Shown here: positions 1 through 7,559 of the stretch, in pieces
How the letters are laid out: the number at the start of each line of letters is the position of its first letter
Position numbering within the stretch: the first letter of the stretch is position 1
DNA from: Bacteroidota bacterium
Lineage (GTDB): Bacteria > Bacteroidota > Bacteroidia > Chitinophagales > Chitinophagaceae
NCBI GenBank assembly: GCA_018268015.1
Contig: JAFDXJ010000007.1
Location: forward strand, 1-54,443
DNA length: 54,443 bases
Direction of reading: 5' to 3'
Made by a program: the position numbers and the translations under genes
The notes under the pieces: generated by a model
The model's input: only the letters and a program-made list of their open reading frames with translations
The model's database searches: none
Told to the model about the DNA's origin: nothing

Positions 1-1104
1 CATCCGGATGGTTTCCCTTCAAGGATTGCGTCATTTACCGGAAAATATAATTTCCGGAATTATATCAATTGGGGTATTTTACCATCTGATGGGCATAATA
101 TCGGTAATATGCTCCGGGATGCGGGCTATGCTACCTGTTTTGTTGGTAAATGGCAAATGGATAATGGAGATGCCGGAATAAAAGGAGCAGGCTTTGATAA
201 ATACAGAGCATTCCTTCCTTTTTCTTACCCTTCAAATCAATTTAAAGGGCGGTATAAAAGCCCAATAATATATGAAAATGGCGCTTACCTACCCGATAGT
301 ATTACGGCAGGAAGATATTCTGAAGATATGTACGTTGATTACCTGGATAGTTTTATTGATGATAATTTGAATAAACCTTTCTTTGCATTTTATTCCATGC
401 CACTTGTACAAAAACCGTGGGTGCCTACTCCGGATGATCCGGAATATGCCAGCTGGAATCCAAAATATGATGAAATAAACCAAGATATTAAATACTTTCC
501 TTCCATGGTAAATTACATGGATAAAAAGATTGGTCAGATTATTAAACACTTAAAAGCAAAAGATAAATACGAAAATACCTTAATTATTTTTACTACCGAT
601 AATGCCACGAATGTTGATATCTATTCGATGTGGAGAGGTGAATTGGTAAGAGGTTTAAAAAACGGAACTATCCTAGCAAGTACTCGACAACCCTTAGTCG
701 CATTATGGCCTCGCGGTATAAGCCCAAACCAATCAACCAGCACACTTGTTGATTTTACTGACTTCTTACCTACATTAGCCAAAGTTGCCAGGATATCTTT
801 ACCCACGAATTATGGCACTCTTGATGGTGTAAGTTTTTATGATGACCTTGTTGGAAAGAATGGATTGGACAGGGCTTGGTCTTTTTGCCAATGGGATAAT
901 AATCCTACAGACAATAAACCCATGATCCGGTATATCAATGATACCATGTATAAATTGTATGATGAGCCGCCTTTATACTCAAGATTTTATAATATGCAAA
1001 TTGATAAATATGAACAATACCCAATACCTTCCAATCAAATGACAAACGCTGAGAAAGATATCAGAAAAAGTTTTATTGATGTATTAAAGCAAATGCATAA
1101 TTAA
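1..1104 (+). CDS. Sulfatase-family protein, 5' partial, probably catalytically inactive
   Basis: The reading frame is open from base 1, so the N-terminus lies outside the window; the first internal ATG is at 109. The visible part has the alkaline phosphatase/sulfatase fold signature: FPSR..SFTGKYNFRNY at the active-site region, a GKWQ motif, a PTPDDPE stretch and a TTDNATN metal-binding segment. In true sulfatases the consensus is CxPSR, where Cys (or Ser) becomes formylglycine. Here the aligned residue is Gly (codon 10-12). The His usually seen before the PTPD stretch appears to be Gln, and a later active-site His appears to be Arg (STRQP). The frame is otherwise intact, so this looks like a pseudo-enzyme rather than a decayed gene. 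No secretion signal can be judged. Family is clear; substrate is unknown. Confidence 0.85.
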   Translation, partial: HPDGFPSRIASFTGKYNFRNYINWGILPSDGHNIGNMLRDAGYATCFVGKWQMDNGDAGIKGAGFDKYRAFLPFSYPSNQFKGRYKSPIIYENGAYLPDSITAGRYSEDMYVDYLDSFIDDNLNKPFFAFYSMPLVQKPWVPTPDDPEYASWNPKYDEINQDIKYFPSMVNYMDKKIGQIIKHLKAKDKYENTLIIFTTDNATNVDIYSMWRGELVRGLKNGTILASTRQPLVALWPRGISPNQSTSTLVDFTDFLPTLAKVARISLPTNYGTLDGVSFYDDLVGKNGLDRAWSFCQWDNNPTDNKPMIRYINDTMYKLYDEPPLYSRFYNMQIDKYEQYPIPSNQMTNAEKDIRKSFIDVLKQMHN

Positions 1105-1123
1105 TAGAAATTTTCATTATTTG

Positions 1124-1160
1124 AAAAAAAGCCTGAATTGAAAGCAGGCTTTTTTTATTT
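1124..1160 (+). terminator. Rho-independent terminator after the sulfatase-like gene
   Basis: AAAAAAAGCCTG pairs with CAGGCTTTTTTT around a 9-nt loop and is followed by a T-rich run. The A-tract before the stem makes it potentially bidirectional. It separates the sulfatase-like gene from pth. Confidence 0.9.
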
Positions 1161-1180
1161 TTAGGCTTTAAAAAATTCAT

Positions 1181-1756
1181 GTGTCAAAGTTTTTAATCAT
1201 CGGCTTGGGGAATATCGGATTAGAGTTTGAAAATACCAGGCATAATATAGGTTTTGATGTAGCCACTGCTTTTGTTCAAAAACACGGAGGCAATTTTATA
1301 CCGGGCCGCTTTGTGAATGTCTCTGAAATTAAATGGAAGGGAAAAACTTTTATAGTGATAAAACCTACAACATATATGAACCTGAGTGGTAAAGCCTTTT
1401 CCTTCTGGGTACAAAAAGAGAAAATCAAACTTGAAAATTCATTGACAATTGTTGATGACCTCGCTTTACCATTATCAAAACTAAGGCTTAGGGCCAGTGG
1501 TAGTGATGCCGGGCATAATGGCTTAAAAGATATTCAATTTTTTATGAACACAGATGCTTATCCTAAATTACGTTTTGGTATTGGCAACCATTTTCCAAAA
1601 GGCAGACAGGCAGATTTTGTTTTAAGTAAATGGCTGCCCAGTGAACTACCCATTATAGAAAAGAAAATAGAAGCCAGTATAAAAGTGATTGAAGATTTCT
1701 CCACTATTGGGATTAGCGCCACCATGAACTGGGTCAATAAAATGGAATTTTTATAA
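1181..1756 (+). CDS. pth: Peptidyl-tRNA hydrolase
   Basis: This cytosolic esterase releases tRNA from peptidyl-tRNA that drops off the ribosome. The 191-residue length is normal for bacterial Pth. Visible catalytic and binding residues are Asn11 and His21 in GLGN..TRHNIGFD, Asn67 in TTYMNLSGKA, Asp92/93 in VDDLALPL and Asn113 in GSDAGHNGLK. The usual GNPG is GNIG here. The start is GTG at 1181 because the conserved beta strand begins four codons later and no ATG fits. It lies directly downstream of the terminator at 1124-1160. A 69-nt gap follows before the next gene, so they may be cotranscribed. Confidence 0.96.
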   Translation: MSKFLIIGLGNIGLEFENTRHNIGFDVATAFVQKHGGNFIPGRFVNVSEIKWKGKTFIVIKPTTYMNLSGKAFSFWVQKEKIKLENSLTIVDDLALPLSKLRLRASGSDAGHNGLKDIQFFMNTDAYPKLRFGIGNHFPKGRQADFVLSKWLPSELPIIEKKIEASIKVIEDFSTIGISATMNWVNKMEFL

Positions 1757-1825
1757 AGTAGTTTTGATGTGTATACAGATTAAGATTATTTTTATATCGC
1801 CAAGTAACTTCTTAAAATTAATTCT

Positions 1826-2437
1826 ATGAAAATATTCTGTGTAGGAAGGAACTATGCTGAACATGCAAAGGAATTAAAGAATGATATACCAACGGAGCCA
1901 GTCATTTTTATCAAACCCAAAAGCGCTCTACTGCCTGAAAATATAGCATTTTATTACCCTAATTTTACAAATGAATTGCACTATGAGTGTGAGTTGGTAT
2001 TCCGAGTAAGAAAAAATGGTAAAAATATCCCAGAATCTTATGCACATCAATATGTTGATGCTGTAACAGTAGGTATTGATTTTACCGCCAGGGATATTCA
2101 AAATGAATTAAAGAAAAAAGGTCTGCCCTGGGAAAAAGCAAAAGCATGGGACCATTCTGCCATTATTGGTAAATGGATTGATATTAGCGGGGTGACCGTG
2201 GATGAACCAATTACCTTTTCACTTGCTCTAAATGATGAAATTGTTCAACAAGGGAATAGCAATGACATGATCTTTTCCGTGGGTAAAATTATTCAAAACA
2301 TCTCTCAATATATAGCATTACATATTGGTGATCTTATTTTTACCGGAACACCTGCAGGAGTGGGGGAATGTGTGGTTGGGGATAATCTGAAAGGATTTAT
2401 AGGGAATGATCAGCTTTTCGAATTGGAAGTAAAATAG
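1826..2437 (+). CDS. Fumarylacetoacetate hydrolase (FAH) family protein
   Basis: A 203-residue single-domain FAH-fold protein of the YcgM/acylpyruvase type. Members hydrolyse, decarboxylate or isomerise small 2-oxo acids using a divalent metal. Visible family features are the N-terminal FCVGRNYAEHAKEL, the PKSALL loop, metal ligands Glu54 and Glu56 in HYECEL and Asp85 in VGIDFTARDIQ, and the late GTPAGVG motif. It lies between pth and the E1 dehydrogenase gene on the same strand. The exact substrate (for example acylpyruvate or oxaloacetate) cannot be read from sequence. Confidence 0.92.
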   Translation: MKIFCVGRNYAEHAKELKNDIPTEPVIFIKPKSALLPENIAFYYPNFTNELHYECELVFRVRKNGKNIPESYAHQYVDAVTVGIDFTARDIQNELKKKGLPWEKAKAWDHSAIIGKWIDISGVTVDEPITFSLALNDEIVQQGNSNDMIFSVGKIIQNISQYIALHIGDLIFTGTPAGVGECVVGDNLKGFIGNDQLFELEVK

Positions 2438-2481
2438 TCTTTTATCTTTTTTCATTTACCTGCAGAATCGGATATTTGCAC

Positions 2482-4548
2482 ATGTTTGATATTAATTTAC
2501 TTACGACAGCCTATCGTCTCATGGCTACTGCAAGACGAATGTCTGAATTATATGAAGAGAACAGATCCATTTGCAAATTTGTGCATTCAACTTCAAAAGG
2601 TCACGAAGCAATCCAAATAGCCACCGGTATTCAACTGTTGAACTGTGATTATGTCAGCCCTTATTATAGAGATGATAGCCTGATGCTTTCAATGGGTTTC
2701 GAGCCATACCAGTTGATGTTACAATTATTGGCAAAAGAGGGCGACCCTTTTTCCGGAGGCAGGTCTTATTATTGTCATCCTTCAAGCAGGTCAGATCAAT
2801 TTCCACGAATCATTCATCAAAGTAGTGCAACCGGTATGCAGGCCATACCTACAACGGGTATTGCACAGGGAATTCAATTTATGGAAAATACCCATTCTGC
2901 CTTACTAAGAAAGGGGCCTGGAAAAGAAAACCCGGTTGTAATCTGTAGTCTGGGCGATAATAGCGTTACGGAAGGAGAAGTAAGTGAAGCCTGGCAATTT
3001 GCTGTTTTAAAAAAACTACCCATTATCTACCTTGTTCAGGATAATAATTGGGGGATCAGTGTTACAGGAACAGAAGCAAGAGCCATGGATGCATATGATT
3101 ATGCATCGGGATTTCCCGGCTTTAGAAAATTCAGTATAGATGGAACGGATTTTTTAGAAAGCTATTTGACCATGCAAGAAGCAATTGATTATGTACGTTC
3201 TGAAAGGAAGCCTGTTGTGGTGCATGCATCTGTACCCCTATTGGGCCATCATACCAGTGGTGTAAGAAAAGAATTTTACAGATCTGCAGAAGACCTGGAA
3301 GCTGAAGGGAAGAGAGACCCATATCCAAAATTAAGACTGGTATTATTGGCACATGGATTTAGCAGAGAAGAAATTTCACAGATTGAAGTAGAAGCCATAA
3401 AGGTTGCTGAAGACGCATTTCAACGGGCTCAGCGTGCACCGGATCCACCCATTTCTTCAGTTTCAAATCATGTCTTTGCTAAAACAAATATTGTAGAAGA
3501 AAAAGGGGTAAGGCATCCTGTCCATGGTGAAAAGGTCGTGATGGTAGATGCTGCGATGCATGCGATTGAAGAAATTTTACAACAACATCCGGAAGCGCTC
3601 TTATATGGTCAGGATGTTGGAAAAAGACTGGGGGGTGTTTTTCGTGAGGCCGCTACATTGGGCGATAAATTTGGGGATCTCCGGGTTTTTAATACCGGAA
3701 TCCAGGAAGCTTATATTGTAGGCTCCACAGCAGGTTTATCTGCTTTGGGATTAAGGCCGATTGTGGAAATTCAATTTGCAGATTATGTATACCCTGCATT
3801 AAACCAGTTGATATGTGAAGTTGCAAAATCCTGTTATTTGACGAATGGAAAATATCCGGTTAGTGTAGTCATAAGAATTCCGATTGGCGCTTATGGTGGT
3901 GGCGGGCCCTATCATAGTGGAAGTATTGAATCTACTTTACTTTCTATCAAAGGCATAAAAATTTGCTACCCTTCCAATGCTGCTGATATGAAAGGATTGA
4001 TGAAGGCCGCATTTTATGATCCAAACCCGGTAATCATGCTGGAACATAAAGGATTGTATTGGAGTAAAGTGCCGGGAACAGAGGATGCTAAAACCATAGA
4101 ACCGGCAAGGGATTATATTCTACCGATAGGAAAAGGAATTCCAGTATTGAAAGCAAGTGATGAACAAATTTATTATGGCCAAACATTATGCATTATCACT
4201 TATGGAATGGGTGTTTACTGGGCTAAATCTGCAGCGGCCTCTTTTCCCGGGAAAGTGGAAATTATTGATTTGAGAAGCCTCTACCCATTAGATGAAGCCT
4301 TAATATTCGCTACGGTGAAGAGGCATGGTAATTGCCTGGTATTAACGGAAGAACAACAAAATAACTCTTTTGCCGAAGCTTTGGCAAGCCGTATTTCCAA
4401 ACATTGTTTTCAATATTTAGATGGACCTGTAGAAGTGATGGGTGCATTGAATTTACCGGCCGTACCAATTCAGCTTGCTTTGGAGGAAGCTATGATTCCA
4501 ACAGTAAAAAAATTGACAGATAAAATTAATTATATGTTATCCAGATAA
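2482..4548 (+). CDS. Fused alpha/beta 2-oxo-acid dehydrogenase E1 component
   Basis: One 688-residue chain carries both E1 subunits of a thiamine-diphosphate 2-oxo-acid dehydrogenase. E1 decarboxylates pyruvate or a branched-chain oxo-acid and passes the acyl group to a lipoyl E2. The alpha-like half (about 5-320) has YYRDD and the ThDP/Mg motif GDN(158-160)..VQDNN. The beta-like half (about 340-688) has YGQDVG, EIQFADY and IRIPIGAYGGGGPYHSGS. The classical GDG motif reads GDN here. An in-frame TTG occurs at 2476, but ATG 2482 is the better start. A GATATTTG sequence, one mismatch from the -7 consensus, ends 3 nt before the ATG. No E2 or E3 gene is nearby. Branched-chain versus pyruvate specificity is not decided. 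Confidence 0.93.
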   Translation: MFDINLLTTAYRLMATARRMSELYEENRSICKFVHSTSKGHEAIQIATGIQLLNCDYVSPYYRDDSLMLSMGFEPYQLMLQLLAKEGDPFSGGRSYYCHPSSRSDQFPRIIHQSSATGMQAIPTTGIAQGIQFMENTHSALLRKGPGKENPVVICSLGDNSVTEGEVSEAWQFAVLKKLPIIYLVQDNNWGISVTGTEARAMDAYDYASGFPGFRKFSIDGTDFLESYLTMQEAIDYVRSERKPVVVHASVPLLGHHTSGVRKEFYRSAEDLEAEGKRDPYPKLRLVLLAHGFSREEISQIEVEAIKVAEDAFQRAQRAPDPPISSVSNHVFAKTNIVEEKGVRHPVHGEKVVMVDAAMHAIEEILQQHPEALLYGQDVGKRLGGVFREAATLGDKFGDLRVFNTGIQEAYIVGSTAGLSALGLRPIVEIQFADYVYPALNQLICEVAKSCYLTNGKYPVSVVIRIPIGAYGGGGPYHSGSIESTLLSIKGIKICYPSNAADMKGLMKAAFYDPNPVIMLEHKGLYWSKVPGTEDAKTIEPARDYILPIGKGIPVLKASDEQIYYGQTLCIITYGMGVYWAKSAAASFPGKVEIIDLRSLYPLDEALIFATVKRHGNCLVLTEEQQNNSFAEALASRISKHCFQYLDGPVEVMGALNLPAVPIQLALEEAMIPTVKKLTDKINYMLSR

Positions 4549-4585
4549 TTTTTTGGGTAATTCCTGTAAATAAATGGAAAGATTA

Positions 4586-5416
4586 TTAAACTTTTCCGAT
4601 TAAATACATTGCATTCAAATCAGGCGTTTTACTGCCCCCTTTATTTTCTAATGTAATTGCAAAAGCTTGTACGCCGGCCATATTTTTCATTTTACACATA
4701 CCATCATCACAATTTTGCAGCATCCCGGCATCTACCGGCTTGCCATCTATAATGGCCCATAACTGGTATTCTTTACCAGATGGTGGCGCTGTGAGTGTTG
4801 GCATTAAATATACATCACTGGATTTCATGTCCCAGAAGACTGTGGCTGTATTACTTTCTTTTCCGGGTAAGGCCCTTAATTGTATTACCCGCATATCCGG
4901 GTCTTCCAACATTTTGAGTTTCGATTGAAGCGAATTGAATTTTGCTTTGTATAAATTATTGTTTGCCTGCAAGGTATTATTGGCTAAAACTAATGCGTCA
5001 TAATTACTTTTTGTATCCCGGTAGTTTGAATAGAAATAATAATTGAGCGCTACACTGGATAATAATAAAATAATTGAGGCAACAGCAGCATATTTCCATA
5101 AACTAAATACTTTGCCTGGCACCTTTTGTTGTATGGTTGGTGTGGGGGCACTTTTTGATTTTGATTCTTTGGCGAGGGTGCTTTGCTGGAACTCATCTTT
5201 TAATTGCACCCGTAAAAGATCATGAATTTCTTTGGGCGGTGTTACTGCATGCTCAAAAGCATTTTTTTCCAATTGCAATTCAAAATCTTTAATGGCTTTT
5301 TTTATTTCAGGATATTGTGTTGAAAGAGATTCCACACTGGCTGTTTCTTCCGGTGTAGCAATTCCGAGGACATAACTTTCAATAATCCCACTTTCTATGT
5401 ATTCTTCAATATTCAC
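4586..5416 (-). CDS. RskA-like anti-sigma factor
   Basis: A 276-residue single-pass membrane protein. The N-terminal part (about 1-70) resembles the zinc-less anti-sigma domain of SigK regulators (IESGIIESYVLG..). A linker leads to one membrane segment (about 107-129), a coiled coil (about 131-172) and a C-terminal RskA-type extracytoplasmic domain with FWD.., GKEYQLWAIIDGKPVDAG and FAITLENKGGS. The expected role is to hold the upstream-encoded ECF sigma inactive at the membrane and release it on a signal. The start is GTG at 5416, one base after the sigma stop codon, so the two are translationally coupled. It is the last gene of the minus-strand run beginning at 7481. Confidence 0.9.
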   Translation of the reverse strand: MNIEEYIESGIIESYVLGIATPEETASVESLSTQYPEIKKAIKDFELQLEKNAFEHAVTPPKEIHDLLRVQLKDEFQQSTLAKESKSKSAPTPTIQQKVPGKVFSLWKYAAVASIILLLSSVALNYYFYSNYRDTKSNYDALVLANNTLQANNNLYKAKFNSLQSKLKMLEDPDMRVIQLRALPGKESNTATVFWDMKSSDVYLMPTLTAPPSGKEYQLWAIIDGKPVDAGMLQNCDDGMCKMKNMAGVQAFAITLENKGGSKTPDLNAMYLIGKV

Positions 5417-5417
5417 T

Positions 5418-5966
5418 TTACTTTTCTGTTATCATCAATTTACGTAATTCTTTTAAAGCAGCACGCAATCTTGTTTTTACGGTACCAACAGGCAAATCCA
5501 GTATTTTTGAAATTTCTTCCTGCGTATATCCCTGGAAGTAAGTAAGTTCAAGAGGTTGCTTCCATTCATCTTTTAAAGTATGTACAAGTTTTCGAAGACC
5601 AATTTGATCAGTATTTATGATAGTATTTCCTCCAACCTTATATACGTCTTCCGGTAATGCAAGGTTTTTTTGCTGATTCTTATAATTTTTATTCCTTAAT
5701 TTATCAATGGAAGCATTCCTTGATATATTCAACATCCATGTAAATAATCTTCCTTTAGAAGGATCATAGGTTTCAACCTGGTTCCATATTTTTATAAAAA
5801 CTTCCTGTAAAACATCTTTAGCTGTTTCCTTGTCCGGGATCATACTTACAACCATTTGATACAAGGCTCCGGCATAATGCTCATACAAATAATCGAAGGC
5901 AGATTGTTGTCTTTGTTTTAAATACAGAACCAGTTCATCTTCACTATATGTAGTTTTTTCAGACAT
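5418..5966 (-). CDS. ECF RNA polymerase sigma factor (SigK-like pair)
   Basis: A 182-residue sigma-70 family protein with region 2 (about 15-85; DVLQEVFIKIWNQ, FTWMLNISRNASIDKLRNK) and region 4 (about 125-180; TYFQGYTQEEISKILDLPVGTVKTRLRAAL). It directs RNA polymerase to a stress or envelope regulon. The gene immediately after it encodes an RskA-like anti-sigma factor, the standard pairing. It starts 23 nt after gcvH, suggesting cotranscription with upstream housekeeping genes. The regulon cannot be inferred. Confidence 0.95.
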   Translation of the reverse strand: MSEKTTYSEDELVLYLKQRQQSAFDYLYEHYAGALYQMVVSMIPDKETAKDVLQEVFIKIWNQVETYDPSKGRLFTWMLNISRNASIDKLRNKNYKNQQKNLALPEDVYKVGGNTIINTDQIGLRKLVHTLKDEWKQPLELTYFQGYTQEEISKILDLPVGTVKTRLRAALKELRKLMITEK

Positions 5967-5989
5967 GGATGAACTGAAATACTTAAAGA

Positions 5990-6370
5990 TTAAGATACTA
6001 AGTCACGATATGCAGCAACGTCCATCAAATGATCCAGATCTGATTTATTGGCAATTTTAATTTTTATCATCCAACCTTTTTCATAAGGATCTGAGTTTAT
6101 CAGTTCAGGCTCTTTTTCCAATGCAGCATTGACTTCTAAAACAGTACCGGAAACCGGCATAAACAGGTCACTTACGGTCTTTACAGCTTCTACAGTTCCA
6201 AATAAATCACCTTCAGCTAATTCTTTTCCAACGGTTGTTACATCTACATATACGATATCCCCCAATTCACCCTGGGCAAAATCTGTAATGCCTATGAGTG
6301 CATTTTCATCGCCATCCATCCTGATCCATTCATGATCTTTTGTGTATTTTAAATTTTCCGGGAAATTCAT
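5990..6370 (-). CDS. gcvH: Glycine cleavage system H protein
   Basis: This 126-residue lipoyl carrier shuttles the aminomethyl group between the P, T and L proteins of the glycine cleavage complex. The lipoylation site is Lys64 in [12 protein letters not shown]. Other family signatures are [25 protein letters not shown] and the C-terminal EKGWMIKIK. Length is normal. gcvP and gcvT are not in the window. It sits 49 nt downstream of a PPIase gene and 23 nt upstream of an ECF sigma gene. Confidence 0.97.
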   Translation of the reverse strand: MNFPENLKYTKDHEWIRMDGDENALIGITDFAQGELGDIVYVDVTTVGKELAEGDLFGTVEAVKTVSDLFMPVSGTVLEVNAALEKEPELINSDPYEKGWMIKIKIANKSDLDHLMDVAAYRDLVS

Positions 6371-6419
6371 ATTAGAGTTTTTTGATTTCAGTTAATGATA
6401 TTAAAAATAAAGAGAAAAA

Positions 6420-7109
6420 TTAATTCAGCAATTTTATTTTCATTCTCACATTTTTTAGAGGCCTGTCATTTTGATTCGTTGGTTGTGCAGCGATCTTATC
6501 TACTACATCCAAGCCCTTTATTACATATCCAAACACGGTATAGTTTTGATCAAGCATAGGAGTGCCACCCAAGGTTTTATAAATTTTTCTTTGTGCATCC
6601 GTATAATAAAAAGAAGGATTTTCCATGCGGATATTACATTCTATATTGTTGAGTTGTTCATCCGTAATTTTTTTCCCTTGCACAATATAAAACTGGCAGT
6701 TACTACTGGCTTTCATTGGGTTGTCATCACGCGCTGCTGCTAAAGCACCTTTTTTGTGAATTAATGTGGTATTAAACTCCGCCGGTATCCTGTCTCCGGG
6801 AGCCTCGCCTGCACCAAGCATAGCGGTACTATCCGCATATTTGCTTTCGGGGTCGCCACCTTGTATCATAAAACCCTGAATGACGCGATGGAATAGAAGA
6901 CTGTCAAAAAAATGTGCTTGCACTAATTTTACAAAATTGTCTCTATGTAAAGGAGTGGAATCTGATAACTGGATGACGATATCCCCCAAATTGGTACTGA
7001 TTTGTACTAAGACCGGCTTATGCACAATCTTTGTATTTGTTTTTCCGGGTTGGGAAAATCCATTTAGCCCAATACAAATAGCCATAATAAATATTAACCT
7101 GTTTCTCAT
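6420..7109 (-). CDS. Secreted cyclophilin-type peptidyl-prolyl isomerase
   Basis: A 229-residue protein that should catalyse cis-trans isomerisation of Xaa-Pro bonds during folding of exported proteins. An N-terminal signal peptide ends near FSQ (about residue 20). The cyclophilin domain (about 33-229) shows FDSLLFHRVIQGFMIQGGDPE, a GAGEAPGDRIPAEF variant and SNCQFYIVQG. A central insertion of about 25 residues carries NNIECNIRMENPSFYYTDAQ, seen in Bacteroidota homologues by my recollection. It follows the hypothetical gene at 7113-7481 by 3 nt. Confidence 0.93.
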   Translation of the reverse strand: MRNRLIFIMAICIGLNGFSQPGKTNTKIVHKPVLVQISTNLGDIVIQLSDSTPLHRDNFVKLVQAHFFDSLLFHRVIQGFMIQGGDPESKYADSTAMLGAGEAPGDRIPAEFNTTLIHKKGALAAARDDNPMKASSNCQFYIVQGKKITDEQLNNIECNIRMENPSFYYTDAQRKIYKTLGGTPMLDQNYTVFGYVIKGLDVVDKIAAQPTNQNDRPLKNVRMKIKLLN

Positions 7110-7112
7110 TAT

Positions 7113-7481
7113 TTAAAATTCTTGTTGTTCAAAATAAAATAATATAAAATCTTTCAAAAAATTCTCCTGCTCCATTAATGTGTTGGCAGGCAGTTCTTTC
7201 AATTGTTCAAATTGTGGCCATCCATCTTTATCTATCCCGGTCTTTTTATAATACCCACCGGGGGATAAGATGCTGCAAATGGCTACATGCATCAGGTCTT
7301 GCTTTTGCTCTTTTGAAATCTTTTTTTGTAGAAAACCCACTTCCTGGATTCCTATTAAAAATAAAATGGCTTCTAAATCCGGTTTTTTCTCAAAGCGATC
7401 CTTGAGTTTCATCTCAAGATGCCACCATCTTTGTTGCAAATCATCCTGAATAATCATGTTGCGAAAATAGGGCTTTACCAT
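7113..7481 (-). CDS. Conserved-looking hypothetical protein, 122 aa
   Basis: I do not recognise a named family. The protein is 122 residues (or 114 if Met9 at 7457 is used), soluble, helical and rich in Lys, Glu and Gln. It contains QQRWWHLEMKLKDRFEKKPDLE and a central FLIGIQEVGFLQKK helix, with no signal peptide or membrane segment. Its stop lies 3 nt before the PPIase start, which strongly suggests a real cotranslated gene heading the minus-strand run to 4586. A CAAATTTA sequence at 7545-7552 could be its -7 box. Function unknown. Confidence 0.75.
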   Translation of the reverse strand: MVKPYFRNMIIQDDLQQRWWHLEMKLKDRFEKKPDLEAILFLIGIQEVGFLQKKISKEQKQDLMHVAICSILSPGGYYKKTGIDKDGWPQFEQLKELPANTLMEQENFLKDFILFYFEQQEF

Positions 7482-7534
7482 TTATTTATAATCCATTTGT
7501 GAGGGGATATTTAAAACTTTAAAAAAGGGTCATT

Positions 7535-7542
7535 TATCTTTG
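7535..7542 (+). promoter_or_regulatory. serS promoter -7 box
   Basis: TATCTTTG matches the Bacteroidota consensus TAnnTTTG exactly and lies 17 nt before the serS ATG, giving a leader of roughly 10-13 nt without a clear Shine-Dalgarno sequence. A possible opposing box (CAAATTTA) sits at 7545-7552. Confidence 0.75.
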
Positions 7543-7559
7543 CACAAATTTAAGTTTAG

